DNA of 64,000 nt from Paenibacillus sp. UNC499MF (GTDB lineage Bacteria > Bacillota > Bacilli > Paenibacillales > NBRC-103111), in assembly GCF_900107975.1 (NCBI RefSeq), contig NZ_FNVF01000001.1, positions 294,323-358,322 of the forward strand, written 5' to 3'. The translations under genes were made by a program, and so were the position numbers. Shown one piece after another: positions 24,831 to 33,794 of the stretch (position 1 is its first letter; each line of letters begins with the position of its first letter). The notes beneath the pieces were generated by a model. That model searched no databases, was not told where the DNA came from, and saw nothing but the letters and a program-made list of their open reading frames with translations.

Positions 24831-25997
24831 ATGCTTTATTTGGATAACGCGGCAACGACCCAGCCTTACAAGGAAGTGGCACAGACGGTTGCGGACGTCA
24901 TGCTCCAGCATTTCGGTAACCCGTCTTCGATTCATAAATTCGGCCTGGACGCCGAGAAACTGGTTAGAAAGAGCCGTGAGGTGATTGCTTCCGTTCTTAA
25001 GGCGCGTCCGGAAGAAATCATTTTTACGTCGGGCGGTACGGAGAGCAGCAATCTGGCCATCAAAGGTGCGGCATACCGCTACCGCAGCCGGGGCCGTCAT
25101 CTGATCACGACGGCGGTCGAACACGCTTCCGTGAAGGAGGCTTTCCGTCAACTGCAGGCGGAGGGCTTTGAAGTGACGATTCTTCCCGTAGACGAAACGG
25201 GTCAAGTCCGTGTGGATGACGTTAAAGCTGCCGTCACCGGGGAAACCATTCTCGTCAGCGTGATGCATGTGAACAACGAGATGGGACGGATACAGCCCAT
25301 CGGAGAGATCGGCAAGTGGCTGCGCGAGAAGCAGACCGTGCTGTTCCATGTGGACGCCGTACAGGGAGTGGGCAAACTGCCTTTTTCTCCGGATGAGCTG
25401 GGCATCGACCTGATGAGCGCTTCGGCTCATAAGTTCAAAGGCCCCAAAGGGGCCGGCTTCCTCTATAAGCGGACGGGCATCGACCTTCAGGCGCAGCTTG
25501 CCGGCGGAGGCCAGGAGCAGGGAATGCGCTCAGGCACCGAGAACGTGCCCCTAATCGTCGGAATGGCCAAAGCGCTTCGGATGGCTACCGATAATCTGGA
25601 AGAAGACATCCGGCGTAAGCGGGCCTTTCGCGCCATTGCGGTCGAAGGCATTATCGGGCTTCCCGAGCTGGCTCTGACAGGCTCCCGCGATGAGGAAGAC
25701 ATGGCGCCTCATATCGTTCATTTTTGTTACCCGGGCATGAATTCCGAAGTTGTCGTACATGCTTTGGAGCAGCGCGGCATATATATATCAACGAAGTCGG
25801 CTTGTTCTTCGGGAGAGCCTGAACCGAGCAAAGTGCTGCTTTCCATGGGGCTTGACCGGGCGCATGCTTCAAGCGGCCTGCGGGTGAGCTGGACCGAAGA
25901 GCATACGGAAGCGGATGCCCGCCGGTTCGTGGAAGCGCTCCGCGGCGTAATCGCAGATCTCGTTCCGGTGTCCGTGCGGACGAAAGGGGGACGCTGA
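24831..25997 (+). CDS. nifZ: Cysteine desulfurase NifZ (ThiI partner)
   Basis: A 388-residue class V aminotransferase-fold cysteine desulfurase. The N-terminal YLDNAATT motif, pyridoxal-phosphate Lys in SAHKFKGPKG and the catalytic Cys in the SACSSGEPEPS loop are present. It transfers sulfur from cysteine as a persulfide. The adjacent thiI gene (2 nt downstream) identifies it as the dedicated NifZ that supplies ThiI for 4-thiouridine in tRNA, as in Bacillus, rather than the Fe-S cluster SufS. An AAGGACAG ribosome binding site precedes the ATG. Confidence 0.92.
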   Translation: MLYLDNAATTQPYKEVAQTVADVMLQHFGNPSSIHKFGLDAEKLVRKSREVIASVLKARPEEIIFTSGGTESSNLAIKGAAYRYRSRGRHLITTAVEHASVKEAFRQLQAEGFEVTILPVDETGQVRVDDVKAAVTGETILVSVMHVNNEMGRIQPIGEIGKWLREKQTVLFHVDAVQGVGKLPFSPDELGIDLMSASAHKFKGPKGAGFLYKRTGIDLQAQLAGGGQEQGMRSGTENVPLIVGMAKALRMATDNLEEDIRRKRAFRAIAVEGIIGLPELALTGSRDEEDMAPHIVHFCYPGMNSEVVVHALEQRGIYISTKSACSSGEPEPSKVLLSMGLDRAHASSGLRVSWTEEHTEADARRFVEALRGVIADLVPVSVRTKGGR

Positions 25998-25999
25998 TT

Positions 26000-27217
26000 A
26001 TGATGTCCCCTTTGAAGCCCGATCTGCTGCTTGTCCGTTTCGGGGAAATGATGCTGAAAGGTAAAAACCGCTCGCGGTTTGAAAAAAAGGTCGTGAGCCA
26101 GCTCCGCGGCGTTCTTGCACCTTTTACGCAGGTCAAGCTGGTCACCGAATACGGCCGGGTGTATATCCGGCTCTCCGATGCGTCCGCCGAAGATGTCGGC
26201 AAAGCCGTCTCGAAAGTGTTCGGTATTGAAACGTACAGTCCCGTGTACACGGCTCCATCCGACAGCGAAGCGATTCAGGCGGTGGCGGTCGCGCTCATGA
26301 AGAAAGTCGTGAAGCGTCCCCAGACGTTTAAAGTGGAAGTAAAGCGCGTGGATAAAAGCTTTCCGTTCGATACCCCGGAAATGAACCGGATCGTCGGCGG
26401 CGCCGTGCTCCGGGCTTGTCCGGAGCTCAGCGTAGATGTGCGCAGCCCCGAAACGACTCTCCGGGTGGAGCTTCGGGAGAAAGGGGCGCTGCTGTTCGTG
26501 GAGACCTTCGAGGGAGCGGGCGGTTACCCGCTCGGCACGAACGGCAAAGCCGTGCTCCTGCTCTCCGGCGGGATCGACAGCCCGGTCGCGGGCTGGCAGG
26601 CGATGCGCCGGGGGCTTGAGCTGGAAGCTGTGCATTTCCACAGCTTCCCGTACACGAGCGAGCGGGCCAAGGAGAAGGTGATCCAGCTGGCCCGCAAGCT
26701 GTCCGCGTACAGCGGCGGAAGCATCAAGCTGCACCTCGTGTCTTTCACCGAGGTGCAGACGTCGATTTATGCCGCGTACAAGGACAATCTGCTCGTCACC
26801 ATTCTCCGCCGCGCCATGTACCGCATCGCGGAGACGATTGCGGAGCGGGAGAAGGCGCTGGCGCTGGTGACGGGAGAAAGCCTCGGGCAGGTGGCGAGCC
26901 AGACGCTGCCGAGCTTGAACGCGATCGGCCGGGCCGTATCGCTTCCTGTCCTGCAGCCTTTGATTGCCACGGACAAGAAGGATATTATCCGCATGGCCGA
27001 GCAGATCGATACGTATACGTTATCGATTCAGCCTTATGAAGACTGCTGCACGCTGTTCCTTCCGCCGTCGCCGAGCACAAACCCGAACCTCCGGGTCATC
27101 GAGGCGATCGAAAGAGGCTTTCCGCAGCTGGATGAATGGATTCTGCGGGCTGCGCTGGAGGCGGAAACCGTCATCGTGACTCCCGAGGATGGAGCGGAGG
27201 AAGACGCCTACTTCTGA
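26000..27217 (+). CDS. thiI: tRNA 4-thiouridine synthase ThiI
   Basis: A 405-residue ThiI, which adenylates U8 of tRNA and uses sulfur from NifZ to form 4-thiouridine, a near-UV sensor. A ferredoxin-like/THUMP N-terminus (residues 1-170) is followed by the PP-loop LLSGGIDSPVAGW near residue 185. The C-terminal rhodanese domain of the E. coli protein is absent, as in other Firmicutes, where a Cys in the core (YEDCCTLF) is used. Two Met codons at 26000 and 26003 are equally good; AAGGGGGA lies in the end of nifZ. It forms a two-gene unit with nifZ. Confidence 0.95.
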   Translation: MMSPLKPDLLLVRFGEMMLKGKNRSRFEKKVVSQLRGVLAPFTQVKLVTEYGRVYIRLSDASAEDVGKAVSKVFGIETYSPVYTAPSDSEAIQAVAVALMKKVVKRPQTFKVEVKRVDKSFPFDTPEMNRIVGGAVLRACPELSVDVRSPETTLRVELREKGALLFVETFEGAGGYPLGTNGKAVLLLSGGIDSPVAGWQAMRRGLELEAVHFHSFPYTSERAKEKVIQLARKLSAYSGGSIKLHLVSFTEVQTSIYAAYKDNLLVTILRRAMYRIAETIAEREKALALVTGESLGQVASQTLPSLNAIGRAVSLPVLQPLIATDKKDIIRMAEQIDTYTLSIQPYEDCCTLFLPPSPSTNPNLRVIEAIERGFPQLDEWILRAALEAETVIVTPEDGAEEDAYF

Positions 27218-27375
27218 CTCTTTCTTCCGCGGTCGGGAGATGAGAAGGCGGGCGGGGCCGGCACAGTGAGGCGCGGGGGCTGAAGGCAATGGGAAACGGC
27301 CGGGCAGCTTTAGGTTCTAAGCTTCAGCGGCTTTGACCGTACGAATGGAGCCGGAAGCGGAAGGAGAGAAGCGGT

Positions 27376-28047
27376 GTGCTCGAACAGCTTGGACTGTTTC
27401 TGCAAATCATGCTGATCAACATCGTACTCAGCGGAGACAATGCCGTCGTCATCGCGATGGCTAGCAAAAACCTGCCGGCCGCGCAGCGCCGACAGGCCGT
27501 ATGGTGGGGGGCTTTCGGGGCGATCGCCTTGCGGCTGATACTGACCATTATTGCCGTAGGCGTCCTGAAAATCCCCTTTATCCAGGCGGCAGGCTCGGTA
27601 TTCCTGCTCTGGATAGCGGTGAAGCTGCTGCTGGACAACAACGCCGATTCATCCGTCCAGCAGGCAGGCACGCTGTCAAAGGCGGTATGGACGATCATCG
27701 CGGCCGATTTTGTTATGAGTCTGGATAACGTTCTGGCGATAGCCGCCGCTGCCGGTAACAACTTGACTATCCTGATTCTGGGGATCGGCCTGAGCATTCC
27801 CATCATCATTTGGGGAAGCGCCGTCGTCGTCGAGCTGCTGGAGAAAATGCCGGTGCTCATTTATATGGGAGCCGCCGTTCTGGGCTTTACCGCAGGAGAA
27901 ATGTTTCTCAGCGATGCGAAGCTGAGCGGCTGGCTTCTCGGAGAATGGCCGCATTGGCCGGTTCCGTGGCTGGGGGCCGTTCTGGTCGTTGCCGCCGGTC
28001 TGGTGAAAAAATGGCTCTTTCCGCCGAAAAGAAAAACGGTGTTCTGA
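27376..28047 (+). CDS. TerC family membrane protein (YjbE-like), probable Mn exporter
   Basis: A 223-residue TerC-family protein with seven hydrophobic segments and the two metal-site motifs LSGDNAVVIAMA and MSLDNVLAIAAA, each carrying an Asp-Asn pair. Relatives in Bacillus export manganese and can support metalation of secreted enzymes. The start is GTG 27376 with AAGGAG at 27361-27366. The 157 nt between thiI and this gene hold two short inverted repeats, one around AGCTTCAG, but nothing I can match to the yybP-ykoY manganese riboswitch. A terminator follows. Confidence 0.88.
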   Translation: MLEQLGLFLQIMLINIVLSGDNAVVIAMASKNLPAAQRRQAVWWGAFGAIALRLILTIIAVGVLKIPFIQAAGSVFLLWIAVKLLLDNNADSSVQQAGTLSKAVWTIIAADFVMSLDNVLAIAAAAGNNLTILILGIGLSIPIIIWGSAVVVELLEKMPVLIYMGAAVLGFTAGEMFLSDAKLSGWLLGEWPHWPVPWLGAVLVVAAGLVKKWLFPPKRKTVF

Positions 28048-28103
28048 CGGGGGTTTCGCGTTCCGGCTTGCTGTACAGGCGTGTAGACGGAATCTGATTA
28101 TTC

Positions 28104-28133
28104 AAAAGGCCGGTCCTTCGGGGCCGGTCTTTT
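28104..28133 (+). terminator. Terminator of the TerC gene
   Basis: A 12-bp stem (28105-28116 with 28121-28132, some G-U pairs) capped by a TTCG tetraloop, followed by T residues. Confidence 0.85.
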
Positions 28134-28519
28134 CATGCGGGATGCGATAAGGTAAGAAATACACAGTTGATAATGGTTCATATTTCATGCTTACAAGGAC
28201 ATGCATATATAAGCCGGATGTCTTCGCTCAATAGGCGCCACGCTATATAGCTGCAAGAGCCTGATACCGGCCGTTTAAACCGACTCGCGCAATAAAAACC
28301 GCCGTTACTCCGGGAGTAATGGCGGTTTTTATTTGGGTCAGATTTATTTGGCACACCCGCCGCCTGCATCTGCTGCGGCGTCAGCTTGCGGCGGATATAG
28401 TGCATGGGAGCGCATGGGTTTGATGCACGGCATGTGAATCCGCATTGTTCGCCGGAAGTCCGCACCGGATTGCAAGGTTTTCCGCTGCACGTCGTGCGCC
28501 CGGTTTGCCGGGGCCACGG
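28134..28519. other. Non-coding gap between TerC and MFS genes
   Basis: No gene is supported in this 386-nt stretch. It contains one strong bidirectional hairpin (listed separately) and a GC-rich segment next to the MFS stop codon. A 95-residue minus-strand frame at 28178-28465 reads straight through the hairpin and has no ribosome binding site. Confidence 0.5.
28291..28333. terminator. Bidirectional terminator between convergent genes
   Basis: AATAAAAACCGCC at 28291-28303 pairs with GGCGGTTTTTATT at 28321-28333 and TTACTC at 28305-28310 with GAGTAA at 28314-28319, giving about 20 bp around a 3-nt loop. T runs on both strands suit both the + strand TerC gene and the - strand MFS gene. Confidence 0.85.
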
Positions 28520-29725
28520 CTAAGCTGCGTTAAGCTGCGCGCTTTTGCGCCGGTTTTGCAGCAGATAGGCGCTGTAAATGACGAGCAGCAGCACGATGAG
28601 CAGCACGGACCAGCGGTATGCGGCCCCGTAGCTGCCGACCAGGGAAGCGAAGGCGCCGAGCAGCATCGAGCCGGTCCCGATGCCCAGATCGTTGGCGGAG
28701 TAGAAGGTCCCGTTGGCCGCTCCCCTTCTGGACGGCTCCGTCCGGTCGATCGTCCACGCGAGCAGCGCCGGCTGGACGGAGCCGAAGCCCGCTCCGAAAA
28801 CAGCGGCGGCCGCAGCCAGAGACGCGGCGGAATGAGCGTAGGAGAGCAGCCATAATCCCGCGCCGGTAAAGAAGGCGCCCGGATACAGCACCCACGCCGG
28901 CCCTTTGCGGTCATAGACGAGCCCCGTCAGCGGACGGGTGATGAGCAGCATGACCGCATTGCAGACGAAGAACCAGCCGACGTTGCCGATCCCGGCTTCC
29001 TTCCCGAACAGGGTAAGAAACGTGACGATGCCGCCGTAGCAGACGGCCGTGAAAAACAGCAGAAGGGACGGAAGCAGCGCCCCCGGCTCGATCAGCCCCT
29101 TGCGAAACTCGCGCCATGAAAAGGGGACGGAAGCGGATCGGTTGTTCCGCCCCGGACGAATCAGCAAGGAGAGCAGCAAAGCCGAGAAAGCGAGGACGGT
29201 GGAGAAAATAAACAAGGGGTGAAAGCCATACTCCGCGGCGATCCACAAGCCTGTCAATGGGGCAAGGGCCATCGCCATCGTATTGGATAGGCCGTATATG
29301 CCCATTCCTTCACCCCGGCGCTCGGAAGGGATAATATCCGAAATCACCGTCCCGAGCGAAGTGGTCGAAATTCCCCAGCCGATTCCGTGAATAAACCGGA
29401 GTGCCAGCAGCATGGCTACAACGGCGGCCGCCGAATAGCCGAGCACGGCAAGCCCGCACAAAGCGAGCCCCGCCGAGAGCACATGCTTTCTGCCGATGGT
29501 ATCCAGCGCTTTTCCCGCAAACGGGCGTGTCAGCAGTGAGGCGACGGTGAAGGTACCCATAGCCAATCCGATCTGGGTTTGTCCGCCGCCGATTCCCGCC
29601 GCATACAGCGGAATGGTCGGTATAAGCAGCTGAAAACTGAAAAATAAAAGCAGGTTCGAAAGGGAGGTTACCGCAAAGTCTCGGGTCCAGAGCGGTTTTT
29701 TCCCGGTATTTCTTTTCGCAGTCAT
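28520..29725 (-). CDS. MFS transporter (drug/metabolite efflux type)
   Basis: A 401-residue major facilitator with twelve predicted membrane segments. The loop 2-3 motif is seen as RPFAGKALDTIGRKHVL, and a motif C-like glycine-rich stretch follows (RFIHGIGWGISTTSLG). It resembles YfcJ/YhhS-type exporters with unknown substrates. ACAGGAG precedes the ATG. Just upstream lies an operator-like palindrome (29741-29757) and a direct repeat of TAGTATCyCC, suggesting control by a repressor that is not encoded nearby. Confidence 0.87.
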   Translation of the reverse strand: MTAKRNTGKKPLWTRDFAVTSLSNLLLFFSFQLLIPTIPLYAAGIGGGQTQIGLAMGTFTVASLLTRPFAGKALDTIGRKHVLSAGLALCGLAVLGYSAAAVVAMLLALRFIHGIGWGISTTSLGTVISDIIPSERRGEGMGIYGLSNTMAMALAPLTGLWIAAEYGFHPLFIFSTVLAFSALLLSLLIRPGRNNRSASVPFSWREFRKGLIEPGALLPSLLLFFTAVCYGGIVTFLTLFGKEAGIGNVGWFFVCNAVMLLITRPLTGLVYDRKGPAWVLYPGAFFTGAGLWLLSYAHSAASLAAAAAVFGAGFGSVQPALLAWTIDRTEPSRRGAANGTFYSANDLGIGTGSMLLGAFASLVGSYGAAYRWSVLLIVLLLVIYSAYLLQNRRKSAQLNAA

Positions 29726-29740
29726 CTCCGTTCTCCTGTC

Positions 29741-29791
29741 CTACTGGTTACCGGTAGTATCCCCTTTTTACATCGGCTTAATAGTATCTCC
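29741..29791. promoter_or_regulatory. Operator-like palindrome and direct repeat upstream of the MFS gene
   Basis: CTACTGG at 29741-29747 and CCGGTAG at 29751-29757 form an imperfect inverted repeat containing TACCGGTA; TAGTATCCCC (29755-29764) and TAGTATCTCC (29782-29791) are direct repeats 27 nt apart. They lie between the MFS ribosome binding site and the divergent phoA gene. Binding by a TetR-type repressor is a guess. Confidence 0.4.
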
Positions 29792-29887
29792 TTAATTTAA
29801 CAAACTTGCGCGCTTTCTTTTAACTGTCCGAAATAGTAAAGCCGTACGATAAAACTTGTTGGGAACTTAAAGTCGGAGGGGATTCTT

Positions 29888-31621
29888 TTGAAAAAGATCA
29901 TTCATCGTTCCGTTATTGCCGGAACGGCAATCGCACTTCTTCCACTCACGCTGGCAAGCGGTGCTCTGGCTGCAGGCACACCGGATGCCTCGAAAGATCA
30001 GAAGGCGTTATCCAAGAACGTGATCGTGCTGATCGGCGACGGAATGGGACCGGCCCAGGTGTCGGCCGGACGTACGTTTTCCAAACATAAGCTGGGCAAA
30101 GATCATCTGGAGCTCGACTCCTACTACGTCGGACAAGCCACTACATATGCGGACCGCGGGGAAGACGGCGGAACCATCGTGTCCGGTGAAGTGACCGATT
30201 CGGCTTCGGCCGGAACGGCTTTCGCAACGGGCAACAAAACATACAACGCCGCGATCAGCGTCTCGAACGAAGACGTGTCCAAGCCGTTCGCTTCCGTAAT
30301 CGAAGCCTCCGAGCTCGCCGGCAAAGCGACGGGACTCGTCACGACGGCCCGTATCACTCACGCCACACCGGCCGTGTACGCTTCGCACGTGCGCAACCGC
30401 GACAACGAGAGCGCCATCGCGTCCCAGTATTTGAACGACGGCGATGTGGACGTGCTTTTCGGCGGCGGCAAGCAATTTTTCCTGAGCAAGGACGAGAAAG
30501 GCAAACGGACGGATAAAACGATCATTCCTGATTTCGAAAAGGAAGGCTACAAAGTCGTGTACGACAAGCAGGGGCTGGCATCGCTGGACGGCAAAACCGG
30601 CAAGGCGCTCGGCCTGTTCGGAAGCTCCCACGTGGATTATGTGCTTGACCGTACGAATACCGTGCCTAATCTCGCGGAAATGACCAGTAAAGCGATTGAC
30701 ATTCTTTCCTCAAACCCGAAGGGCTTTACGATGATGGTAGAGGGCGGACGCATCGACCATGCGGGACATGCGAACGATCTGCCGTCCGTTGTGCAGGAGA
30801 TGCTGGATTTCGACGCAGCCGTTAAAGTCGCCGTGGAATTTGCGAAAAAAGACGGCAACACGTCCGTCGTCGTTACGGCGGATCACGAAACCGGTGGCCT
30901 GTCGCTTTCCCGCGACAATATTTACGAGATCAACGTGGACGCTTGGGACGATCAGCAAAAATCGTCGGAACTGATCGGCGGAGAACTCAAAAACGCCAAA
31001 ACCGTCGAAGACGTAAAAGCGCTCGTAGCCAAATATACCGGCCACACGGATCTGACCGACGACGAAGCGAAATTCATTCTCGCCGGAGACGGCTCTTCAT
31101 ACAAACAGGAAGGCGCATTTAACGCCGTCATGTCCAAGCGCTACCTTGTAGGCTGGTCCGGACACGGTCACTCCGCCGTCGACGTAGGCGTATGGGCTTA
31201 CGGACCGATCGCCGAGAAGGTAAAAGGCCAGATCGACAACACCGACATCGCGCGTGCCGTGGCTTCCGTGGCGGGCATCGATCTTAAAGCGGCGACAGAC
31301 AAGCTGCAAAGCGAATACGCCTATCCGAAATTCAAGGTGACCCGCGAGGGCGCGGTTCTTTATCCGGCGAGAGCGCTGGCTGAAACGCTGGGTGCCGAAG
31401 TGAAATGGAACGGGGATGCGCGCGAAGTCGTCCTGAGCGCGGGGGGCACCAGCCTTTCCGTAAATATCGATACGCAGGCAGCGGCCTTGAACGGCCAGGC
31501 AAGCGGCTTTAAAGCGAACATCGATAACAATGTCCTGTATCTCCCGCTGGAAGCATTCAACAAGCTTACGGGCAAAAACTTGACATGGGACGCGCTCTCC
31601 GAGCGGATCAAGCTGAAATAA
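29888..31621 (+). CDS. phoA: Secreted alkaline phosphatase with C-terminal stalk-type domain
   Basis: A 577-residue alkaline phosphatase releasing phosphate from organic esters outside the cell. A Sec signal peptide (about residues 1-29, ending ALAAG) precedes the enzyme. The nucleophile Ser lies in VTDSASAGTA (about residue 103), with metal ligands in LIGDGMG, THATPA, DHAGHAND, TADHETGG and GHGHSAVDV. Residues from about 480 form an extra domain (YPARALAETLGAEVKW, YLPLEAFNKLTGK) like the copper amine oxidase N-terminal or stalk domains common in Paenibacillus secreted proteins. Bacillus PhoA and PhoB lack it. The start is TTG with GGAGGGG upstream. TTAACA-like repeats at 29797 and 29820 may be PhoP sites. 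Confidence 0.93.
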   Translation: MKKIIHRSVIAGTAIALLPLTLASGALAAGTPDASKDQKALSKNVIVLIGDGMGPAQVSAGRTFSKHKLGKDHLELDSYYVGQATTYADRGEDGGTIVSGEVTDSASAGTAFATGNKTYNAAISVSNEDVSKPFASVIEASELAGKATGLVTTARITHATPAVYASHVRNRDNESAIASQYLNDGDVDVLFGGGKQFFLSKDEKGKRTDKTIIPDFEKEGYKVVYDKQGLASLDGKTGKALGLFGSSHVDYVLDRTNTVPNLAEMTSKAIDILSSNPKGFTMMVEGGRIDHAGHANDLPSVVQEMLDFDAAVKVAVEFAKKDGNTSVVVTADHETGGLSLSRDNIYEINVDAWDDQQKSSELIGGELKNAKTVEDVKALVAKYTGHTDLTDDEAKFILAGDGSSYKQEGAFNAVMSKRYLVGWSGHGHSAVDVGVWAYGPIAEKVKGQIDNTDIARAVASVAGIDLKAATDKLQSEYAYPKFKVTREGAVLYPARALAETLGAEVKWNGDAREVVLSAGGTSLSVNIDTQAAALNGQASGFKANIDNNVLYLPLEAFNKLTGKNLTWDALSERIKLK

Positions 31622-31653
31622 TCGGCCGGACGGAGCAGTACCGGCAACATCCG

Positions 31654-31685
31654 ACGGACAGGGGCATGAGGCTCCTGTCCGTTTT
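31654..31685 (+). terminator. Terminator after phoA
   Basis: ACGGACAGG at 31654-31662 pairs perfectly with CCTGTCCGT at 31674-31682, followed by a short T run. The downstream ABC gene starts only 20 nt later. Confidence 0.7.
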
Positions 31686-31704
31686 CATTGGAGGCTGACA
31701 CGAG

Positions 31705-32481
31705 ATGATTAAGCTTACAGGCGTTAAAAAATCGTTCCGGCTGCCCGGTGAAGGCAAGCTTCCCATCCTATCCGTTCCGGAATGGGAGGTCGGTGAAGGC
31801 GGGCAGCTTGCTTTGACCGGTCCGAGCGGCAGCGGCAAAAGTACCCTGCTCCATCTGCTTTGCGGCGTACTCGCCCCGGACGAGGGAGAGATAACCGTCG
31901 ATGGTGTGCCGCTGCATGCCCAATCCCAGGCCCAGCGCGACAGATTCCGTTCCGAGAAGGTGGGGATCATCTTTCAGGACTTCCACCTCATGGCCTCGCT
32001 GACGGCCAGGCAGAACGTGGAGCTGGCCCTGCCGGTGAGCATGGCGAAATCGCGCAGGCGGGAACTCGCGGCGCAGTGGTTTGAACGCGTCGGACTGGCC
32101 GACCGGATGAACCATCTTCCCGGCCAGTTGTCCCGCGGGCAGCAGCAAAGGGTCGCGATGATCCGGGCCTTGATCCGCAGTCCGAAAATCGTGCTGGCCG
32201 ATGAGCCAACGGGAAGTCTGGACCGGGAAACGGCCGAGGACGTGATGCGGCTGCTCCTTGAGCTCACCGCGTCCGAAAACGCGACGCTGCTGGTCGTGAC
32301 GCATGATCTGGAACTGGCGGCCGGCTTTCGGACAAGGACGCACATCGGGGAGCTCAACGAGTGGTACGCGCCGAAGGAAGCGGTCCGTCCGGCAGACGGG
32401 CCCGGACGGAATCCCGCTTTGCCGGCTGAAACGGCCGAAGCGAGGCAGGTTCCCGGCTGGAAAGGGGAAAAGCTGGGATGA
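31705..32481 (+). CDS. MacB/LolD-type ABC ATPase
   Basis: A 258-residue ATPase of the LolD/MacB/FtsE class. Walker A GPSGSGKSTLL (about residues 39-49), the Q-loop IIFQDFHL, signature LSRGQQQRVAM and Walker B IVLADEPTGSLD are intact; the last 35 residues are a Pro/Ala-rich tail. TTGGAGG precedes the ATG. It overlaps the FtsX-type permease gene by 4 nt (ATGA). Such ATPases drive mechanotransmission rather than classical import. With the downstream His-rich permease and lipoprotein, a role in metal handling is inferred. No promoter of its own was found in the 20 nt after the phoA terminator. Confidence 0.9.
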   Translation: MIKLTGVKKSFRLPGEGKLPILSVPEWEVGEGGQLALTGPSGSGKSTLLHLLCGVLAPDEGEITVDGVPLHAQSQAQRDRFRSEKVGIIFQDFHLMASLTARQNVELALPVSMAKSRRRELAAQWFERVGLADRMNHLPGQLSRGQQQRVAMIRALIRSPKIVLADEPTGSLDRETAEDVMRLLLELTASENATLLVVTHDLELAAGFRTRTHIGELNEWYAPKEAVRPADGPGRNPALPAETAEARQVPGWKGEKLG

Positions 32482-33764
32482 GTGTTTTTCAGGTTATTTG
32501 GCGCAATGCGCTTCACCGTAAAACGTTGTCGGTCCTGACGATGCTTTCCGTCGCCCTGACGGCCGCTTTGCTGCTCTTCGTACTGATGTGGAACGAGGGC
32601 GTGGAGAAAGGCGCCGAGAAAGGATATGGTCCTTTCGAGCTTACGATGGGTGCGGAGGGGAGCAAGACCCAGCTTGCGATGAGCACCTATTATCACATCG
32701 GGGCGCCAACAGGGAATATTCCGAATGCCTTGTACGAAGAGGTGAAAAAAGAACCCGAAGCGGAAGAAGTGTTCGCCGTAACGACGGGCGATAATTTGAA
32801 CGGTTATCCCATCGTCGGCGTTGATGCGAGGTATTTCGCCGTCCGCTACGGCGATAAACAGCTCGCTTCGGGAAGCTTGTACGGCGGGCTCGGCGAAGCG
32901 GTTATCGGCTCGCATGCGGCCCGTACGCTCGGCCTGAAAGTGGGAGACACCTTTAAGGGCGGGCACGGCCTCGTCCATTCCGCCGAAGAAGCGGGAGAGC
33001 ATGCGGGAGAGCACCATGAGGAAGAGAGCGGCTCGCATGCGGACGAAAGCCATGAAGGCGAACATGCGGGCGGGCAAGGAGGACATGACGAGCATGAAGG
33101 GCATGAAGCTTTCATGTACAAAGTTGTCGGCATCCTGCCGCCTCTGCATTCGCCCGATGACCGTGCCGTGTTCACGACATTGGACTACGCCTGGGCGGTC
33201 CACGGGGAAGCGGCGCAGCAGGATCGCGAAGTGACGGCGCTTATGGTGAAGCCGAAGTCGCTTCTCGGCGCCCAGTCGCTCAAAAATAAATACGACGCGA
33301 TGACCGGCCTTCAGGCCATGTATACCGGAAAGGCTGTCGCGGATGTCGTGAATGTCGTGGATAAAGGCACCCAGGTCGTCCAGATCGTTACGTACCTGTG
33401 CGTTCTTCTGGCCGCCTTGACCCTGCTATTGTCTTTGCTGGCAGCCGCAAGTGAACGCCGCAAAGATGTCGCTCTGCTGCGTCTGATCGGGAAGCCGGGA
33501 CGCTATGTGTGGACGGCGCTTGTCGGCGAAGGCGTTTTTCTGACCGCGGGAGGTCTGCTTGCCGGCCTTTTGCTCGGTCACAGCGCAGGGGCGGCAGGGA
33601 GCTCCCTGCTGTTCGATTTCGCCGGCATTCAGATCGATCCGTGGTCGCTTGCACCCGGGGAGCTCATTCTGGCGGGAGGAGCCGTCCTGCTCGGCATAGG
33701 AGCGTCCGCGATTCCGGCCTGGCAGGTTTACCGGGTGGACCCGTTGCATTTGTTCCGTTCCTGA
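32478..33764 (+). CDS. FtsX-type permease with His-rich extracytoplasmic loop
   Basis: A 428-residue MacB/FtsX-family permease: one N-terminal membrane segment (about 17-38), a large extracytoplasmic domain, and three C-terminal membrane segments (about 300-420) ending in the IPAWQVYRVDPLHLFR motif usual for the family. Residues 167-211 of the outer domain hold ten His in about 46 residues, interspersed with Glu and Asp (EHAGEHHEEE, GEHAGGQGGHDEHEGHE), a typical zinc or nickel binding composition. Ordinary MacB permeases lack this. It overlaps the ATPase gene. A lipoprotein gene follows after 149 nt that contain an 8-bp tandem repeat. Confidence 0.9.
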   Translation: MSVFQVIWRNALHRKTLSVLTMLSVALTAALLLFVLMWNEGVEKGAEKGYGPFELTMGAEGSKTQLAMSTYYHIGAPTGNIPNALYEEVKKEPEAEEVFAVTTGDNLNGYPIVGVDARYFAVRYGDKQLASGSLYGGLGEAVIGSHAARTLGLKVGDTFKGGHGLVHSAEEAGEHAGEHHEEESGSHADESHEGEHAGGQGGHDEHEGHEAFMYKVVGILPPLHSPDDRAVFTTLDYAWAVHGEAAQQDREVTALMVKPKSLLGAQSLKNKYDAMTGLQAMYTGKAVADVVNVVDKGTQVVQIVTYLCVLLAALTLLLSLLAAASERRKDVALLRLIGKPGRYVWTALVGEGVFLTAGGLLAGLLLGHSAGAAGSSLLFDFAGIQIDPWSLAPGELILAGGAVLLGIGASAIPAWQVYRVDPLHLFRS

Positions 33765-33794
33765 TTCGAGCAAGCGACCGCAGGCGATCCTGAT

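Noticed and set aside
27218..27375. Manganese (yybP-ykoY) riboswitch before the TerC gene
   Set aside because: The context is attractive and two short inverted repeats exist, but the conserved loop sequences of the class could not be found.
28081..28110. tRNA-like TTCG or GGTTC motifs here and elsewhere
   Set aside because: No cloverleaf could be drawn around any of these; no tRNA genes are supported in the window.
28178..28465. 95-residue minus-strand protein between TerC and MFS
   Set aside because: The frame runs through a strong terminator hairpin, lacks a ribosome binding site and shows no domain.
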